From an uncultured Prevotellaceae bacterium (GTDB taxonomy: Bacteria > Bacteroidota > Bacteroidia > Bacteroidales > Bacteroidaceae): DNA of 64,000 bases. Both the position numbers and the translations under genes were made by a program. Below are positions 1 to 7,941 of this stretch, one piece after another (within the stretch, counting starts at the first letter, position 1; each line of letters starts with the position of its first letter). The DNA is taken from NCBI GenBank assembly GCA_946410305.1, contig CAMJZV010000005.1, positions 86,821 through 150,820 on the forward strand, given 5' to 3'. Below the pieces are notes generated by a model. That model saw only the letters and a program-made list of their open reading frames with translations. It did not search any database and was not told where the DNA came from.

Positions 1-723
1 ATAATAAGGTATGACGCCAAGCACGGGAATGCCGCAGAGGTCTTCCAGCATTTTACGACCCTCGTCGAACAGCCGCATGTCGCCACGGAACTTATTGATG
101 ATGATGCCCTTGATGAGCGCTCTGTCCTCGGGCGTCTGTAGCATGATGCTACCATAGACACTGGCAAAAACACCACCACGATCGATGTCGCCCACCAGGA
201 TGACATCAGCCTTGGCATGTTGTGCCATAGACATATTCACCAGGTCACGGTCTCTTAGGTTAATCTCCGCAATGCTGCCAGCACCCTCCATGACAATGGG
301 GTTGTAGCGCGAGGCTAGGCGGTCGAAGGCGGCATGAACCTCGGAGGGGAAGTCAAGTCCAGACAGCGAGGGAAAACCTCGCTGCACACGGCCTGCTCCC
401 CAGTAGTCGTAGGCATCCTTGTTGCCGATGGGTTTGCCATGAAGCACTACCTGCGAGGTATGGTCGGAGTTAGGCTTGAGCAGTATGGGGTTCATGTCCG
501 AATGACAGGGAATGCCTGCGGCCTCGGCCTGTACGGCCTGTGCACGACCAATCTCCAGTCCATCAGGGGTGACGTACGAGTTTAATGCCATGTTCTGCGC
601 CTTGAAAGGTGCAGGGGTGTAGCCGTCCTGTCTGAAGATACGGCAGAAGGCGGCAGCAACGATGCTCTTGCCGACATCGCTGCCCGTTCCGGCAAACATG
701 ATAGGGTGTAGATGGGTCTTCAT
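1..723 (-). CDS. cobQ: Cobyric acid synthase CobQ/CbiP, N-terminal part
   Basis: Glutamine-dependent amidation of adenosylcobyrinic acid a,c-diamide to cobyric acid in late cobalamin synthesis; cytoplasmic. The frame is open from the ATG at 721-723 to the window edge, giving 241 residues. It begins with the P-loop-like motif GTGSDVGKS, followed by QNMALNSYVTPDG, EIGRAQ and MNPILLKP, then GAGSIAEINLRDRD and ILVGDIDRGGVFAS, all characteristic of CobQ. The C-terminal glutamine amidotransferase half lies beyond the edge. It runs divergently from the riboswitch-controlled uptake operon, so synthesis and uptake of corrinoids are neighbours. I see no riboswitch on its own short leader side. Confidence 0.93.
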   Translation of the reverse strand, partial: MKTHLHPIMFAGTGSDVGKSIVAAAFCRIFRQDGYTPAPFKAQNMALNSYVTPDGLEIGRAQAVQAEAAGIPCHSDMNPILLKPNSDHTSQVVLHGKPIGNKDAYDYWGAGRVQRGFPSLSGLDFPSEVHAAFDRLASRYNPIVMEGAGSIAEINLRDRDLVNMSMAQHAKADVILVGDIDRGGVFASVYGSIMLQTPEDRALIKGIIINKFRGDMRLFDEGRKMLEDLCGIPVLGVIPYY

Positions 724-787
724 GACTGCAAAAGTACGAAGAATCAGTGAAATAATCATGCTCTGTAGCAGTTTTTTTGTCTTTTCC

Positions 788-818
788 TTTGCGATTCATT
801 TGTTTTTGTGTATCTTTG
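788..818 (+). promoter_or_regulatory. Promoter of the B12 uptake operon
   Basis: A -33 TTTG (788-791) and a -7 TATCTTTG (811-818) are separated by 19 bases, the Bacteroidota primary sigma pattern. The start would fall near 824, immediately before the riboswitch. Confidence 0.8.
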
Positions 819-821
819 CAG

Positions 822-965
822 CCGCAACAGGTTAGGGAACGGGGTGTAATTCCCCGACTGTCCCGCAGCTGTAAGCAGCCATTCGCGGTGCGAACACGAT
901 GTCACTGATATTATTGGGAAGACGTTCGCAGACCCGGCCGCAAGTCAGAATACCTGCCTGCTGCA
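822..965 (+). promoter_or_regulatory. Cobalamin riboswitch aptamer
   Basis: The B12-box block GACTGTCCCGCAGCTGTAA at 858-876 and the downstream AAGTCAGAATACCTGCC at 942-958 are the conserved core elements of cobalamin riboswitches. They are separated by variable stems, as expected. It lies between a strong promoter and btuB, so corrinoid binding should reduce expression of the uptake genes. The aptamer edges are approximate. Confidence 0.93.
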
Positions 966-1033
966 CCATTCGTCTTCTGTGCCTCTGGGGTTAGGCCCGT
1001 AAGACGAGATACGTGTATTATTATATAAGTCTC

Positions 1034-1075
1034 GGAGAGGCTTATGTCGTGAGACAAGGGGTCTCTCCACTTTTT
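1034..1075 (+). terminator. Riboswitch expression platform, attenuator-like hairpin
   Basis: GGAGAG (1034-1039) pairs with CTCTCC (1063-1068) and is followed by ACTTTTT, 18 bases before the btuB start. An upstream CGTCTT/AAGACG stem (971-976 with 1001-1006) could be the competing or linking helix. This arrangement suggests premature termination when B12 is bound. A translational mechanism is not excluded because the hairpin lies close to the start codon. Confidence 0.6.
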
Positions 1076-1092
1076 GTTAGGAAACTATTTGA

Positions 1093-3066
1093 ATGAAGAA
1101 GATATTCTGTTCTTTCATCTTGTTCGGCATATCCGCCGTGTGCATGGCTCAAACGGATACCATAGCCGGCAAGACACATCATCTGCGCGAGGTCACCATC
1201 AGCAAGGACCGCCATCAACGTGCGATGCAGAGTTCGGCACCGATGCACGTACTGGACCGTCGTGACATGCTGACGATGGGTGTGACCGATATGGCCGATG
1301 CCTTGCACCGTCTGCCAGGCATCACGCTGCGCGACTATGGTGGCGCAGGTGGTATGAAGACAGTATCTGTGCGTGGCTTCGGAGCCAAGCATACGGGTGT
1401 CAGCTACGATGGTGTCATGCTCTCAGAATGTCAGAGTGGTGAGATAGACCTGTCGCGCTACTCACTGGATAATGTCGACAACTTGACGCTGACCGTTGGT
1501 GACAATGCTGACATCTTTATCCCTGCCCGCAATGCCACGACACCTGCCACACTCACTATTCAGACATTGCGCCAGCCTTCGGATGACCTGCAGCCGCACT
1601 TGACGGCACAGCTGAAAGCCGGTTCCTTTGGTTACATATCGCCGTTCCTTCGCTACGAGCAGTGCTTGTCTAATCGTTTCTCTTTCTCTGCCGTCGGTGA
1701 GTATGTCTACGCAGAGAATGATTACCCTTACACCATCAAGAATGGTGTTGAAACCATTAACGACCGCCGTAACAACAGTCGTATGAACAGTGGACATGCC
1801 GAGCTGAACTTCCTGTGGAATACCAGTAGCACTTCGCAGTTGGGTGGTAAGGTGTACTATTATGATAATGACCGCCAGTTGCCTGGTCAGGTGTTCTACT
1901 ATAGCAATACCAGTCGTGAATCACTCCGTGACCGCAATTTTTTCGGACAGCTGACCTACCAGAAGCGTTGGAGTGAGCACTTGTCACTGAAATGGTTGGC
2001 GAAATATAACTGGGCAGCATCGCTGTACGATGACGGAATAGTGGCAGGATGGGTACAGGATGGTGACTACTTTCAGCGTGAGGCTTATACGTCGTTGGCG
2101 CTGCTCTATGCACCAGATAGCCATTGGGCATTCGACTACTCGGTAGACTACGCCTATAACAACCTGAATTCTACGTTGCCCACCGATACACGTCCTTATC
2201 GCAATACGGTGATTCAATCGGCTACCGCTAAATTCCATACAGGACGATTGACCGTGATGGGCCGTCTGCTTTATTCCCTCTATCTGAATGCTGCCCGCGA
2301 CGGTGAAGGTGCTGAAGATATGCGCCGCCTCTCTCCATCGCTGAGTGTAAGCTATGCGCTGTTGCCACAGTTACACCTGCGAGCATCCTACAAGGATATC
2401 TTCCGTGCACCGACATTCAACGAAAACTATTTCTTCCACTATGGTAGTAAAGACCTGAAGGCCGAGAATACCCAACAGGTGAATGCTGGTGTCACCTATG
2501 CAGGAAAACTATCGCACAACACAGACCTTACTGCCACCGCCGACCTCTATTATAATAAGGTGACTGACATGATTCAGGGTGTTCCGCACAACATGTTTGT
2601 TTGGACGTGTATGAACATCGGTAAGGCTGAGATTCTGGGGCTTGACGTTACAGCCAAGGCGGCACATACGATGGGCCGTCACACGCTGACAGCTGCCGTG
2701 AACTATAGTATGCAACGGGCTCGAAACCATACCAATCCAGAATCGCCCTTCTATGATAATCAGTTAGCTTATATGCCTCTGCATTCGGGTGCCGGTTCGC
2801 TGAGTTGGGAGAACCCGTGGGTAAATGTATCTATCAGTGGACATGCTATCGGGGAACGGTGGAGCACCAATGAGCATCAGAACAGTACACACATCAACGG
2901 CTATTCAGAGGTGGGCGCCACCATTTGGCGTCGTTTCCACATAGGCAGACCTGTTGCCGAGATTCGTTTCGATGTCAAGAACCTGCTTGACAAACAGTAT
3001 GAGATTGTTCGCAGCTATCCGATGCCAGGTCGCAGTTGGCAACTTTCATTGAATTTCAAGTTTTAA
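1093..3066 (+). CDS. btuB: TonB-dependent outer-membrane vitamin B12 receptor
   Basis: A 657-residue TonB-dependent transporter that takes corrinoids across the outer membrane. Residues 1-19 are a signal peptide (cut after CMAQ-type sequence). A plug domain follows with LHRLPGITLRDYGG and VSVRGFGAKHTGVSYDG, then a 22-strand-type barrel ending in aromatic Phe at the C-terminus. The final segment DVKNLLDKQYEIVRSYPMPGR is typical of siderophore/B12 receptors. Cobalamin as substrate is inferred from the riboswitch directly upstream and the following btuG/F/C-type genes. It is shorter than SusC-type receptors and lacks their N-terminal carboxypeptidase-like domain. It is the first gene of the operon. 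Confidence 0.93.
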   Translation: MKKIFCSFILFGISAVCMAQTDTIAGKTHHLREVTISKDRHQRAMQSSAPMHVLDRRDMLTMGVTDMADALHRLPGITLRDYGGAGGMKTVSVRGFGAKHTGVSYDGVMLSECQSGEIDLSRYSLDNVDNLTLTVGDNADIFIPARNATTPATLTIQTLRQPSDDLQPHLTAQLKAGSFGYISPFLRYEQCLSNRFSFSAVGEYVYAENDYPYTIKNGVETINDRRNNSRMNSGHAELNFLWNTSSTSQLGGKVYYYDNDRQLPGQVFYYSNTSRESLRDRNFFGQLTYQKRWSEHLSLKWLAKYNWAASLYDDGIVAGWVQDGDYFQREAYTSLALLYAPDSHWAFDYSVDYAYNNLNSTLPTDTRPYRNTVIQSATAKFHTGRLTVMGRLLYSLYLNAARDGEGAEDMRRLSPSLSVSYALLPQLHLRASYKDIFRAPTFNENYFFHYGSKDLKAENTQQVNAGVTYAGKLSHNTDLTATADLYYNKVTDMIQGVPHNMFVWTCMNIGKAEILGLDVTAKAAHTMGRHTLTAAVNYSMQRARNHTNPESPFYDNQLAYMPLHSGAGSLSWENPWVNVSISGHAIGERWSTNEHQNSTHINGYSEVGATIWRRFHIGRPVAEIRFDVKNLLDKQYEIVRSYPMPGRSWQLSLNFKF

Positions 3067-3098
3067 TCTATACAATAACAATTAAACAACTAACAATT

Positions 3099-4238
3099 AT
3101 GAAAAAGTATCTTTTTAGTTTCGCTGTCTTGGCCATGGGTATGAGCCTGCTGACAGCTTGTAGCAACGATGATGACGACACTCCTCAGAAGCATCTCGTT
3201 GATGTGTCGAACGGAATGTTCCTTGTAGGTTCTGGAAACAAGAGCGCTGGTATCGATGGTAATGTCAGCTATATCGACTATGCCAAAGGTGTGTCTACCG
3301 CTAATGCTTTCAAGGCTGTCAATGGCAAGTCGGTAGGTAAGACCGCCAACTTCATCACCACTTATGGCTCAAAACTTTACATCGTCGTTGATGGCGAGGC
3401 TACCATCTGGGTTTGTAACAAGCAGACACTGAAGATTGAGAAACAACTCAGCACGATTGAACTGCTGGGCGAGAAGGACGGCTTGAGCCCTCGTTGCGCC
3501 GTTGGCTACGATGGCAAGCTCTACTTCGCCTGCTATGGTAAGAGTTTTGATGGCGACAATGGTATTGTAGCTGCCATCGATACCGTTAACTATGCTAAGC
3601 AGCAGACCTATACTGTTGGTTCTTATCCTAACGGTGTTGCTCTTTGCGGTGGCTATCTCTTCGTTACCAACTCCGACTATGGTATGTGTGTAAAGCCCTC
3701 ACTCTCCAAGATTGACCTGAAGAGCGGTGCTGTTACCGAGATAAAAGATGAGACCATCACCAATCCTATGGAGATCCTGGCTGTTGACAACGCTGTCTAT
3801 TTCTTGGACTATGGTACCTATGATGCCAACTGGAACCAGACCGGTGCAGGTGTTCGTAAGGTGACACTCGACGGTAAGGTGACAAAGGTTGTCGACGGTA
3901 CAGCAATGGGCTCTGATGGTAAGAAAATCTATACCGTCAATGCTCCTTATGGTGCAGGCACCATCACTTATCCTATCTATGACATCGCTACTGGTGCGAC
4001 AACGACTTGGCAGCCTGCTGGCATTTTCAGCCCTGCTGTCATAGCTGCAGACCCTGTCACTGGCAATATCTTCGTCGTTTCTTATCAGGAGAATCCTGAC
4101 AAACCCGGCAAGGCAGGTTATGCACTGCCTTCGTACACCAACCAGTACGATGCCAAGGGTAATCTCTTGAAGAAGTATGAGAACACGGCAACAGGCCCCA
4201 TCTCAGTAGTCTTCAATACTGGCGTAAAGTATGAGTAA
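3099..4238 (+). CDS. btuG: BtuG-like surface lipoprotein, beta-propeller (YncE/DUF5074 type)
   Basis: A 379-residue lipoprotein: signal peptide with lipobox LLTAC (Cys21), then an acidic SNDDDD stretch typical of surface-exported Bacteroidota lipoproteins. The rest has repeated blades such as YGSKLYIVVDG, YDGKLYFACYG and CGGYLFVTNSDYG, as in YncE/DUF5074 seven-bladed propellers. In Bacteroides, BtuG proteins of this fold sit on BtuB and capture B12 with high affinity. The position directly after btuB supports the same role here. The start is chosen at 3099 because the signal peptide begins there; the frame is open further upstream over the end of btuB. The stop overlaps the next start (ATGAGTAA). 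Confidence 0.8.
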   Translation: MKKYLFSFAVLAMGMSLLTACSNDDDDTPQKHLVDVSNGMFLVGSGNKSAGIDGNVSYIDYAKGVSTANAFKAVNGKSVGKTANFITTYGSKLYIVVDGEATIWVCNKQTLKIEKQLSTIELLGEKDGLSPRCAVGYDGKLYFACYGKSFDGDNGIVAAIDTVNYAKQQTYTVGSYPNGVALCGGYLFVTNSDYGMCVKPSLSKIDLKSGAVTEIKDETITNPMEILAVDNAVYFLDYGTYDANWNQTGAGVRKVTLDGKVTKVVDGTAMGSDGKKIYTVNAPYGAGTITYPIYDIATGATTTWQPAGIFSPAVIAADPVTGNIFVVSYQENPDKPGKAGYALPSYTNQYDAKGNLLKKYENTATGPISVVFNTGVKYE

Positions 4239-5385
4239 GCAACTAACCTTACTATCTATACTATTTGTCGTTGTTGTCGCCTTGGCCTCGTGCCGAGGTG
4301 GCAACAACACTTCTTTGTCTGTAGAGGGAGGCGACACTGTGGCGCTGAAATACTCGTCACTGCTCACCCTCGTGGAGCACGACGGCTATACTGTGGCTGA
4401 AATCAGCAATCCATGGAAACCTGGTAAGATGCTGCATCGCTACTACCTCGTGCCTCGCACCTCAGACATCAAACCTCAGCCATCAGACATCCCCGACGGT
4501 ACCGTCATAGAGATTCCTGTTCAGCGTGCTGCTGTCTTTACCACCGTTCACTGTGCCTTGCTCACGGAACTGGGCGTAGGCAGTCATATCGTGGGTGTGG
4601 CAGACTCGAAGTATATCAAGGTGCCCTATATCCACCAGCAAATCAAGGCTGGACACATCGTTGACTGTGGCAATGGCTTGAATCCTGTCGTTGAGAAGAT
4701 CATGGATGTGAAGCCCGATGTCATCATGCTGTCACCCTTTGAGAATAGTGGCGGCTACGGTAAGACGGAGGAGATAGGAATCCCATTGATTGAGTGTGCG
4801 GAGTATATGGAGACATCGCCTCTGGCACGTGCCGAGTGGATGCGCTTCTATGGTATGCTCTTTGGCGTGGCAGACAAAGCCGATGGCCTTTTTAGTCAGG
4901 TAGACAGCAGTTATATGGCTCTGAAGCAGCAGGCAGCAAAGGCTGGTGAGGGACGCTCTGTCATTGTTGACAAGGTGGTGGGCTCTGTGTGGTATATGCC
5001 TGGTGGTCGTAGCACCATTGGTCAGATGCTGCAGGATGCTGGTGGACAGTATCCTTGGGCAACAGACAATCAGAGTGGTTCGCTGTCACTGCCTTTCGAG
5101 ACGGTACTTGAAAGGGGAGGGGAGTGTGATGTCTGGATGTTGCGCTACTCCAGTGACCATGACTGGGATTATAAGGAACTGCTGTCAGGCCATCATGGCT
5201 ATAGTCAGCTGAAAGCAGTTCGCGAGCATGAGGTCTATGGTTGTAATGTCGAACAGTCGCATTTCTATGAAGACACGCCGTTCCATCCCGACCGTCTGCT
5301 CTGTGACTTCCTACAAATTTTGCATCCCGATATAATAGGATTGCCTCCGCTGCGTTATTATAAGAAAATTGCTGTTGGCAATTAG
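4231..5385 (+). CDS. btuF: Periplasmic corrinoid-binding lipoprotein, BtuF-like
   Basis: A 384-residue substrate-binding protein of the FepB/BtuF (TroA-like) class. The lipobox is ALASC (Cys21). The segment VQRAAVFTTVHCALLTELG followed by IVGVADSKYI, then VEKIMDVKPDVIMLSPFE, is the standard first-lobe pattern of B12/siderophore binding proteins. It would hand the ligand from BtuB to the inner-membrane permease. Its start overlaps the btuG-like stop by 8 bases, indicating translational coupling. Its last codons (AVGN and stop) are encoded by a short genomic repeat also seen inside the GH31 gene. Confidence 0.87.
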   Translation: MSKQLTLLSILFVVVVALASCRGGNNTSLSVEGGDTVALKYSSLLTLVEHDGYTVAEISNPWKPGKMLHRYYLVPRTSDIKPQPSDIPDGTVIEIPVQRAAVFTTVHCALLTELGVGSHIVGVADSKYIKVPYIHQQIKAGHIVDCGNGLNPVVEKIMDVKPDVIMLSPFENSGGYGKTEEIGIPLIECAEYMETSPLARAEWMRFYGMLFGVADKADGLFSQVDSSYMALKQQAAKAGEGRSVIVDKVVGSVWYMPGGRSTIGQMLQDAGGQYPWATDNQSGSLSLPFETVLERGGECDVWMLRYSSDHDWDYKELLSGHHGYSQLKAVREHEVYGCNVEQSHFYEDTPFHPDRLLCDFLQILHPDIIGLPPLRYYKKIAVGN

Positions 5386-5408
5386 CAGTTAGCCAATAGC
5401 CATAAGCT
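5371..5408. repeat. Short dispersed repeat (TTAGCAGTTAGCC type) at the btuF stop
   Basis: The sequence around TTAGCAGTTAGCCAATAGCC is the reverse complement type of the CTAACTGCTAACAGCC units found in frame at 29764-29818. It covers the btuF stop codon and most of the spacer to btuC. Confidence 0.5.
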
Positions 5409-5419
5409 AAAATGCAAGA

Positions 5420-6430
5420 ATGAGGAGAGGCGTGATTCTCTGTTGTCTGTTGGTGCTGTTGATGGTCGTGTTGTTGGCTGTCAACTTAGCTGTAGGATCG
5501 GTATCCATACCGCTCCGCGATGTTGTCAGCATCGTGATGGGACATGAGGCTGCACGCCCTTCTTGGCAGTATATCATTATGGAGAGCCGACTGCCACAGG
5601 CCATCACGGCTATGCTCTGCGGTGGTTCATTGGCTGTCAGCGGTCTGATGTTGCAGACGGCTTTTAAGAATCCGTTGGCAGGCCCCAGCATCTTTGGTAT
5701 CAACAGTGGTGCTGGCGTGGGTGTGGCATTGGTGATGCTCGGCCTAGGAGGTTCGCTCTCTGTGGGCTCTGTCAGCATCACAGGCTTTATGGCTGTCCTT
5801 GCTGCCGCCTTTGTCGGTGCTATGGCTGTGATGGGACTGATTTTCCTGTTCAGCACCATGGTCCACAATAATGTCATGCTGCTCATTGTGGGTATCATGA
5901 TTGGCTATATCGCCAATAGTGTGGTGGCGTTGCTCAACTTCTTTGCCACCGATGAAGGCGTCAAGTCGTATATGGTATGGGGTATGGGTTCCTTTGGCGG
6001 TGTGCCCATGAGCCAGATACCACTGTTCGCCTCGCTCTGTATATTAGGACTTGTGGGTGCTCTGCTGTTAGTAAAGCCCCTCAATGCCCTGCTCCTAGGC
6101 GAACGCTATGCCGAGAATCTGGGTGTCAATACTCATAGAGTACGCAACTGGCTGATTATCGTTACTGGTCTGCTGACCGCCATCACTACGGCCTATTGCG
6201 GTCCTATCATGTTCATAGGTTTGGCTGTGCCCCATATTGCTCACCTCTTATTCCGTCAGGCTGACCATCGCATTCTGATGCCAGGCACCATCCTTTGCGG
6301 TGCCGTCATTGCCCTTGTCTGCAATGCCATCTGTTTCCTGCCTGGCGAGTCGGGTGTCATTCCTTTGAATGCCGTTACGCCAGTGATGGGTGCCCCCGTC
6401 ATCATTTATATTATTGCCCGTCGAAACTAA
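5420..6430 (+). CDS. btuC: Inner-membrane corrinoid ABC permease, BtuC-like
   Basis: A 336-residue FecCD/BtuC permease with about ten hydrophobic helices. Signature segments are SRLPQAITAMLCGGSLAVSGLMLQ, KNPLAGPSIFGINSGAG and the C-terminal FIGLAVPHIAHLL with the downstream cytoplasmic coupling region. It would import corrinoid delivered by the BtuF-like protein. The preceding gene ends 34 bases upstream, so it is part of the riboswitch operon. The partner ATPase (BtuD) is not encoded next to it and must be elsewhere if the system is functional. An earlier ATG at 5412 runs into a stop at once, which supports the start given. Confidence 0.9.
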   Translation: MRRGVILCCLLVLLMVVLLAVNLAVGSVSIPLRDVVSIVMGHEAARPSWQYIIMESRLPQAITAMLCGGSLAVSGLMLQTAFKNPLAGPSIFGINSGAGVGVALVMLGLGGSLSVGSVSITGFMAVLAAAFVGAMAVMGLIFLFSTMVHNNVMLLIVGIMIGYIANSVVALLNFFATDEGVKSYMVWGMGSFGGVPMSQIPLFASLCILGLVGALLLVKPLNALLLGERYAENLGVNTHRVRNWLIIVTGLLTAITTAYCGPIMFIGLAVPHIAHLLFRQADHRILMPGTILCGAVIALVCNAICFLPGESGVIPLNAVTPVMGAPVIIYIIARRN

Positions 6431-6434
6431 AGGC

Positions 6435-6446
6435 GTTTACGTAAAC
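6435..6446. promoter_or_regulatory. Perfect 12-bp palindrome GTTTACGTAAAC
   Basis: A perfect inverted repeat directly after the btuC stop. Its half-sites resemble those of LacI/GalR operators, and GTAAAC/GTTT half-sites also occur in the operator of the LacI gene at 22982. No T-tract follows, so it is not a convincing terminator. Binding by a LacI-type protein is only inferred. Confidence 0.3.
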
Positions 6447-6452
6447 CTTTGC

Positions 6453-6505
6453 GGTTATTATTGTAGAATAACCTTTTGGTTATTCAAATTCTGTTTGTAT
6501 CTTTG
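6453..6505 (+). promoter_or_regulatory. Overlapping inverted repeats on the promoter of the secreted-protein gene
   Basis: GGTTATT (6453-6459) and AATAACC (6467-6473) form one hairpin. GAATAACC (6466-6473) and GGTTATTC (6478-6485) form an alternative one. The -33 TTTG (6475-6478) lies in the second loop and the -7 TATCTTTG is at 6498-6505, a 19-base spacing. The repeats could end btuC transcription or be an operator on the promoter. Confidence 0.6.
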
Positions 6506-6566
6506 CAACGTGGTTACACTACAGATTGTACTATTGCAAATATTATAAACTAGAACAAAAACGCTT

Positions 6567-7256
6567 ATGAAGAAAATTTTTACCCTTATTGTTATGGCCG
6601 TAATGGCATTGAGTGCTAATGCACAGAAGTATTTTTTTGGCGAGGGCGATGTCGCATCCACTGGTACATTGAATGGTAAAGTCTATGCAGATGGCTTTGT
6701 TACATTGGTTGACCCTGCAGGCAAAATGGCTATCGATGCTAACAATGCTTATTTTGGAGATGCTGATACACAGACAAAGTTTACGCATCGTGTGAAGTCT
6801 GGTGGCAAGAGTCAGACAGCTGAAACTAAACTCAATCAGATTGAACTGGCTATCGCTGAAGCTGGAACATTGAAAATATATGTTCGTACGGGTTCAAACA
6901 GTGCCACTGATCGTAATCTTGTTGTCACTCAGGGTGAGTCAAAACTTTATGATGCGGTCGTCAAGGAAAGTGATGCAATTAAAGTTAAAGGCTTAGACGA
7001 AGCAGATCCTGATAAGGAAACAAATATTTATCCGGTCGTTACTGTAGCGGTTGCTGCTGGTAAGGTTGTTCTCACTTATCCTATTGGTTCTTTGAACTTC
7101 TACGGATTTGAAGCTGCTAATGGCGCTACCGCCATCCAGACTGTGAAGGCTGCTCAGGCTACTGACGGTGCTGTTTATAACCTCGCTGGTCAGAAGGTGG
7201 GCAACGACTTCAAGGGTGTTGTCATCAAGGAAGGTAAAAAGATGCTGCAGAAGTAA
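6567..7256 (+). CDS. Secreted protein of unknown function with C-terminal sorting-type tail
   Basis: A 229-residue protein with a signal peptide (residues 1-19, ALSANAQ). The middle has no family I recognise and is predicted mostly beta. The last ~30 residues (AVYNLAGQKVGNDFKGVVIKEGKK pattern, split here as AVYNLAGQKV and GVVIKEGKKMLQK) match the short conserved tail on many Prevotella secreted proteins, possibly a type IX secretion or anchoring signal. It has its own promoter with inverted repeats and a strong downstream hairpin, so it is monocistronic. Function cannot be given. Confidence 0.75.
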   Translation: MKKIFTLIVMAVMALSANAQKYFFGEGDVASTGTLNGKVYADGFVTLVDPAGKMAIDANNAYFGDADTQTKFTHRVKSGGKSQTAETKLNQIELAIAEAGTLKIYVRTGSNSATDRNLVVTQGESKLYDAVVKESDAIKVKGLDEADPDKETNIYPVVTVAVAAGKVVLTYPIGSLNFYGFEAANGATAIQTVKAAQATDGAVYNLAGQKVGNDFKGVVIKEGKKMLQK

Positions 7257-7278
7257 TTCTTGAACTTTATAGAAAATA

Positions 7279-7308
7279 AATAGGTGGAGCCTGTGGGTTC
7301 CACCTATT
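7279..7308. terminator. Bidirectional terminator between convergent genes
   Basis: AATAGGTGGA (7279-7288) pairs perfectly with TCCACCTATT (7299-7308), and the stem extends inward. It separates the convergent secreted-protein and deacetylase genes, with A/T-rich flanks on both sides. Confidence 0.8.
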
Positions 7309-7329
7309 ATTATATGTAGCAATCAGTTG

Positions 7330-7941
7330 TTATTCGAAAATCTTGAAGGCGTAGCCCTCGGCCATGAGCCACTCAATGGCGGCAGGCAGGGCGATACGCA
7401 ACTTCTCGATGCTCTTCAGTGAGTCGTGGAAAGTGATGATGCTACCGTTGCGGGCATAGCGCTTCACATTGTTGAGAACGTCGGCGGCCGTCATCCATTT
7501 GGAATAGTCGCGGGTCACAAGGTCCCACATGACAATCTTGAACTTGCGTGAAAGCCAGGCATACTGGTCGTGACGCATCCATCCATGAGGTGGACGTACC
7601 AGATTGGTATGCAGGTAGGCATTAGCCTTCTCTACGTTGTAGCTGTATTCGTGGACCGAATGGCGCAACCCACCCATGTGATTGTGCGTATGGTTTCCAA
7701 TGCGGTGGCCTTCATCAACGACGCGCTGGTGCAGCTCTGGATATTTCCTGACATTGTCGCCCACCATGAAGAAGGTGGCTTTGATGCCATAGTGTTTCAG
7801 CGTGTCAAGGATGAACGGTGTAGCCTCAGGGATAGGACCGTCATCGAAAGTCAGATAGACGGCCTTTTCCTCAGGATTCATACGCCAGAGTGCCTTGGGG
7901 TACATCCAGCGAAGCCACTTTGATGGTTGCTCAATAAACAT
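7330..7941 (-). CDS. Polysaccharide deacetylase (NodB homology, CE4-type)
   Basis: A 203-residue enzyme predicted to remove N- or O-acetyl groups from a polysaccharide. YLTFDDGP carries the catalytic and metal Asp33/Asp34, GHRIGNHTHNH supplies the metal histidines His84 and His88, and RPPHGW is motif 3. No signal peptide is visible, so the site of action is unclear. It overlaps the stop of the upstream DUF2723 gene by one base (TAATG), implying translational coupling. This family occurs commonly beside glycosyl-transfer membrane proteins in Bacteroidota. The substrate is unknown. Confidence 0.88.
   Translation of the reverse strand: MFIEQPSKWLRWMYPKALWRMNPEEKAVYLTFDDGPIPEATPFILDTLKHYGIKATFFMVGDNVRKYPELHQRVVDEGHRIGNHTHNHMGGLRHSVHEYSYNVEKANAYLHTNLVRPPHGWMRHDQYAWLSRKFKIVMWDLVTRDYSKWMTAADVLNNVKRYARNGSIITFHDSLKSIEKLRIALPAAIEWLMAEGYAFKIFE

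Noticed and set aside
6435..6446. GTTTACGTAAAC as a terminator of btuC
   Set aside because: A 12-base palindrome has no loop and no T-tract follows, so it cannot form a normal intrinsic terminator.
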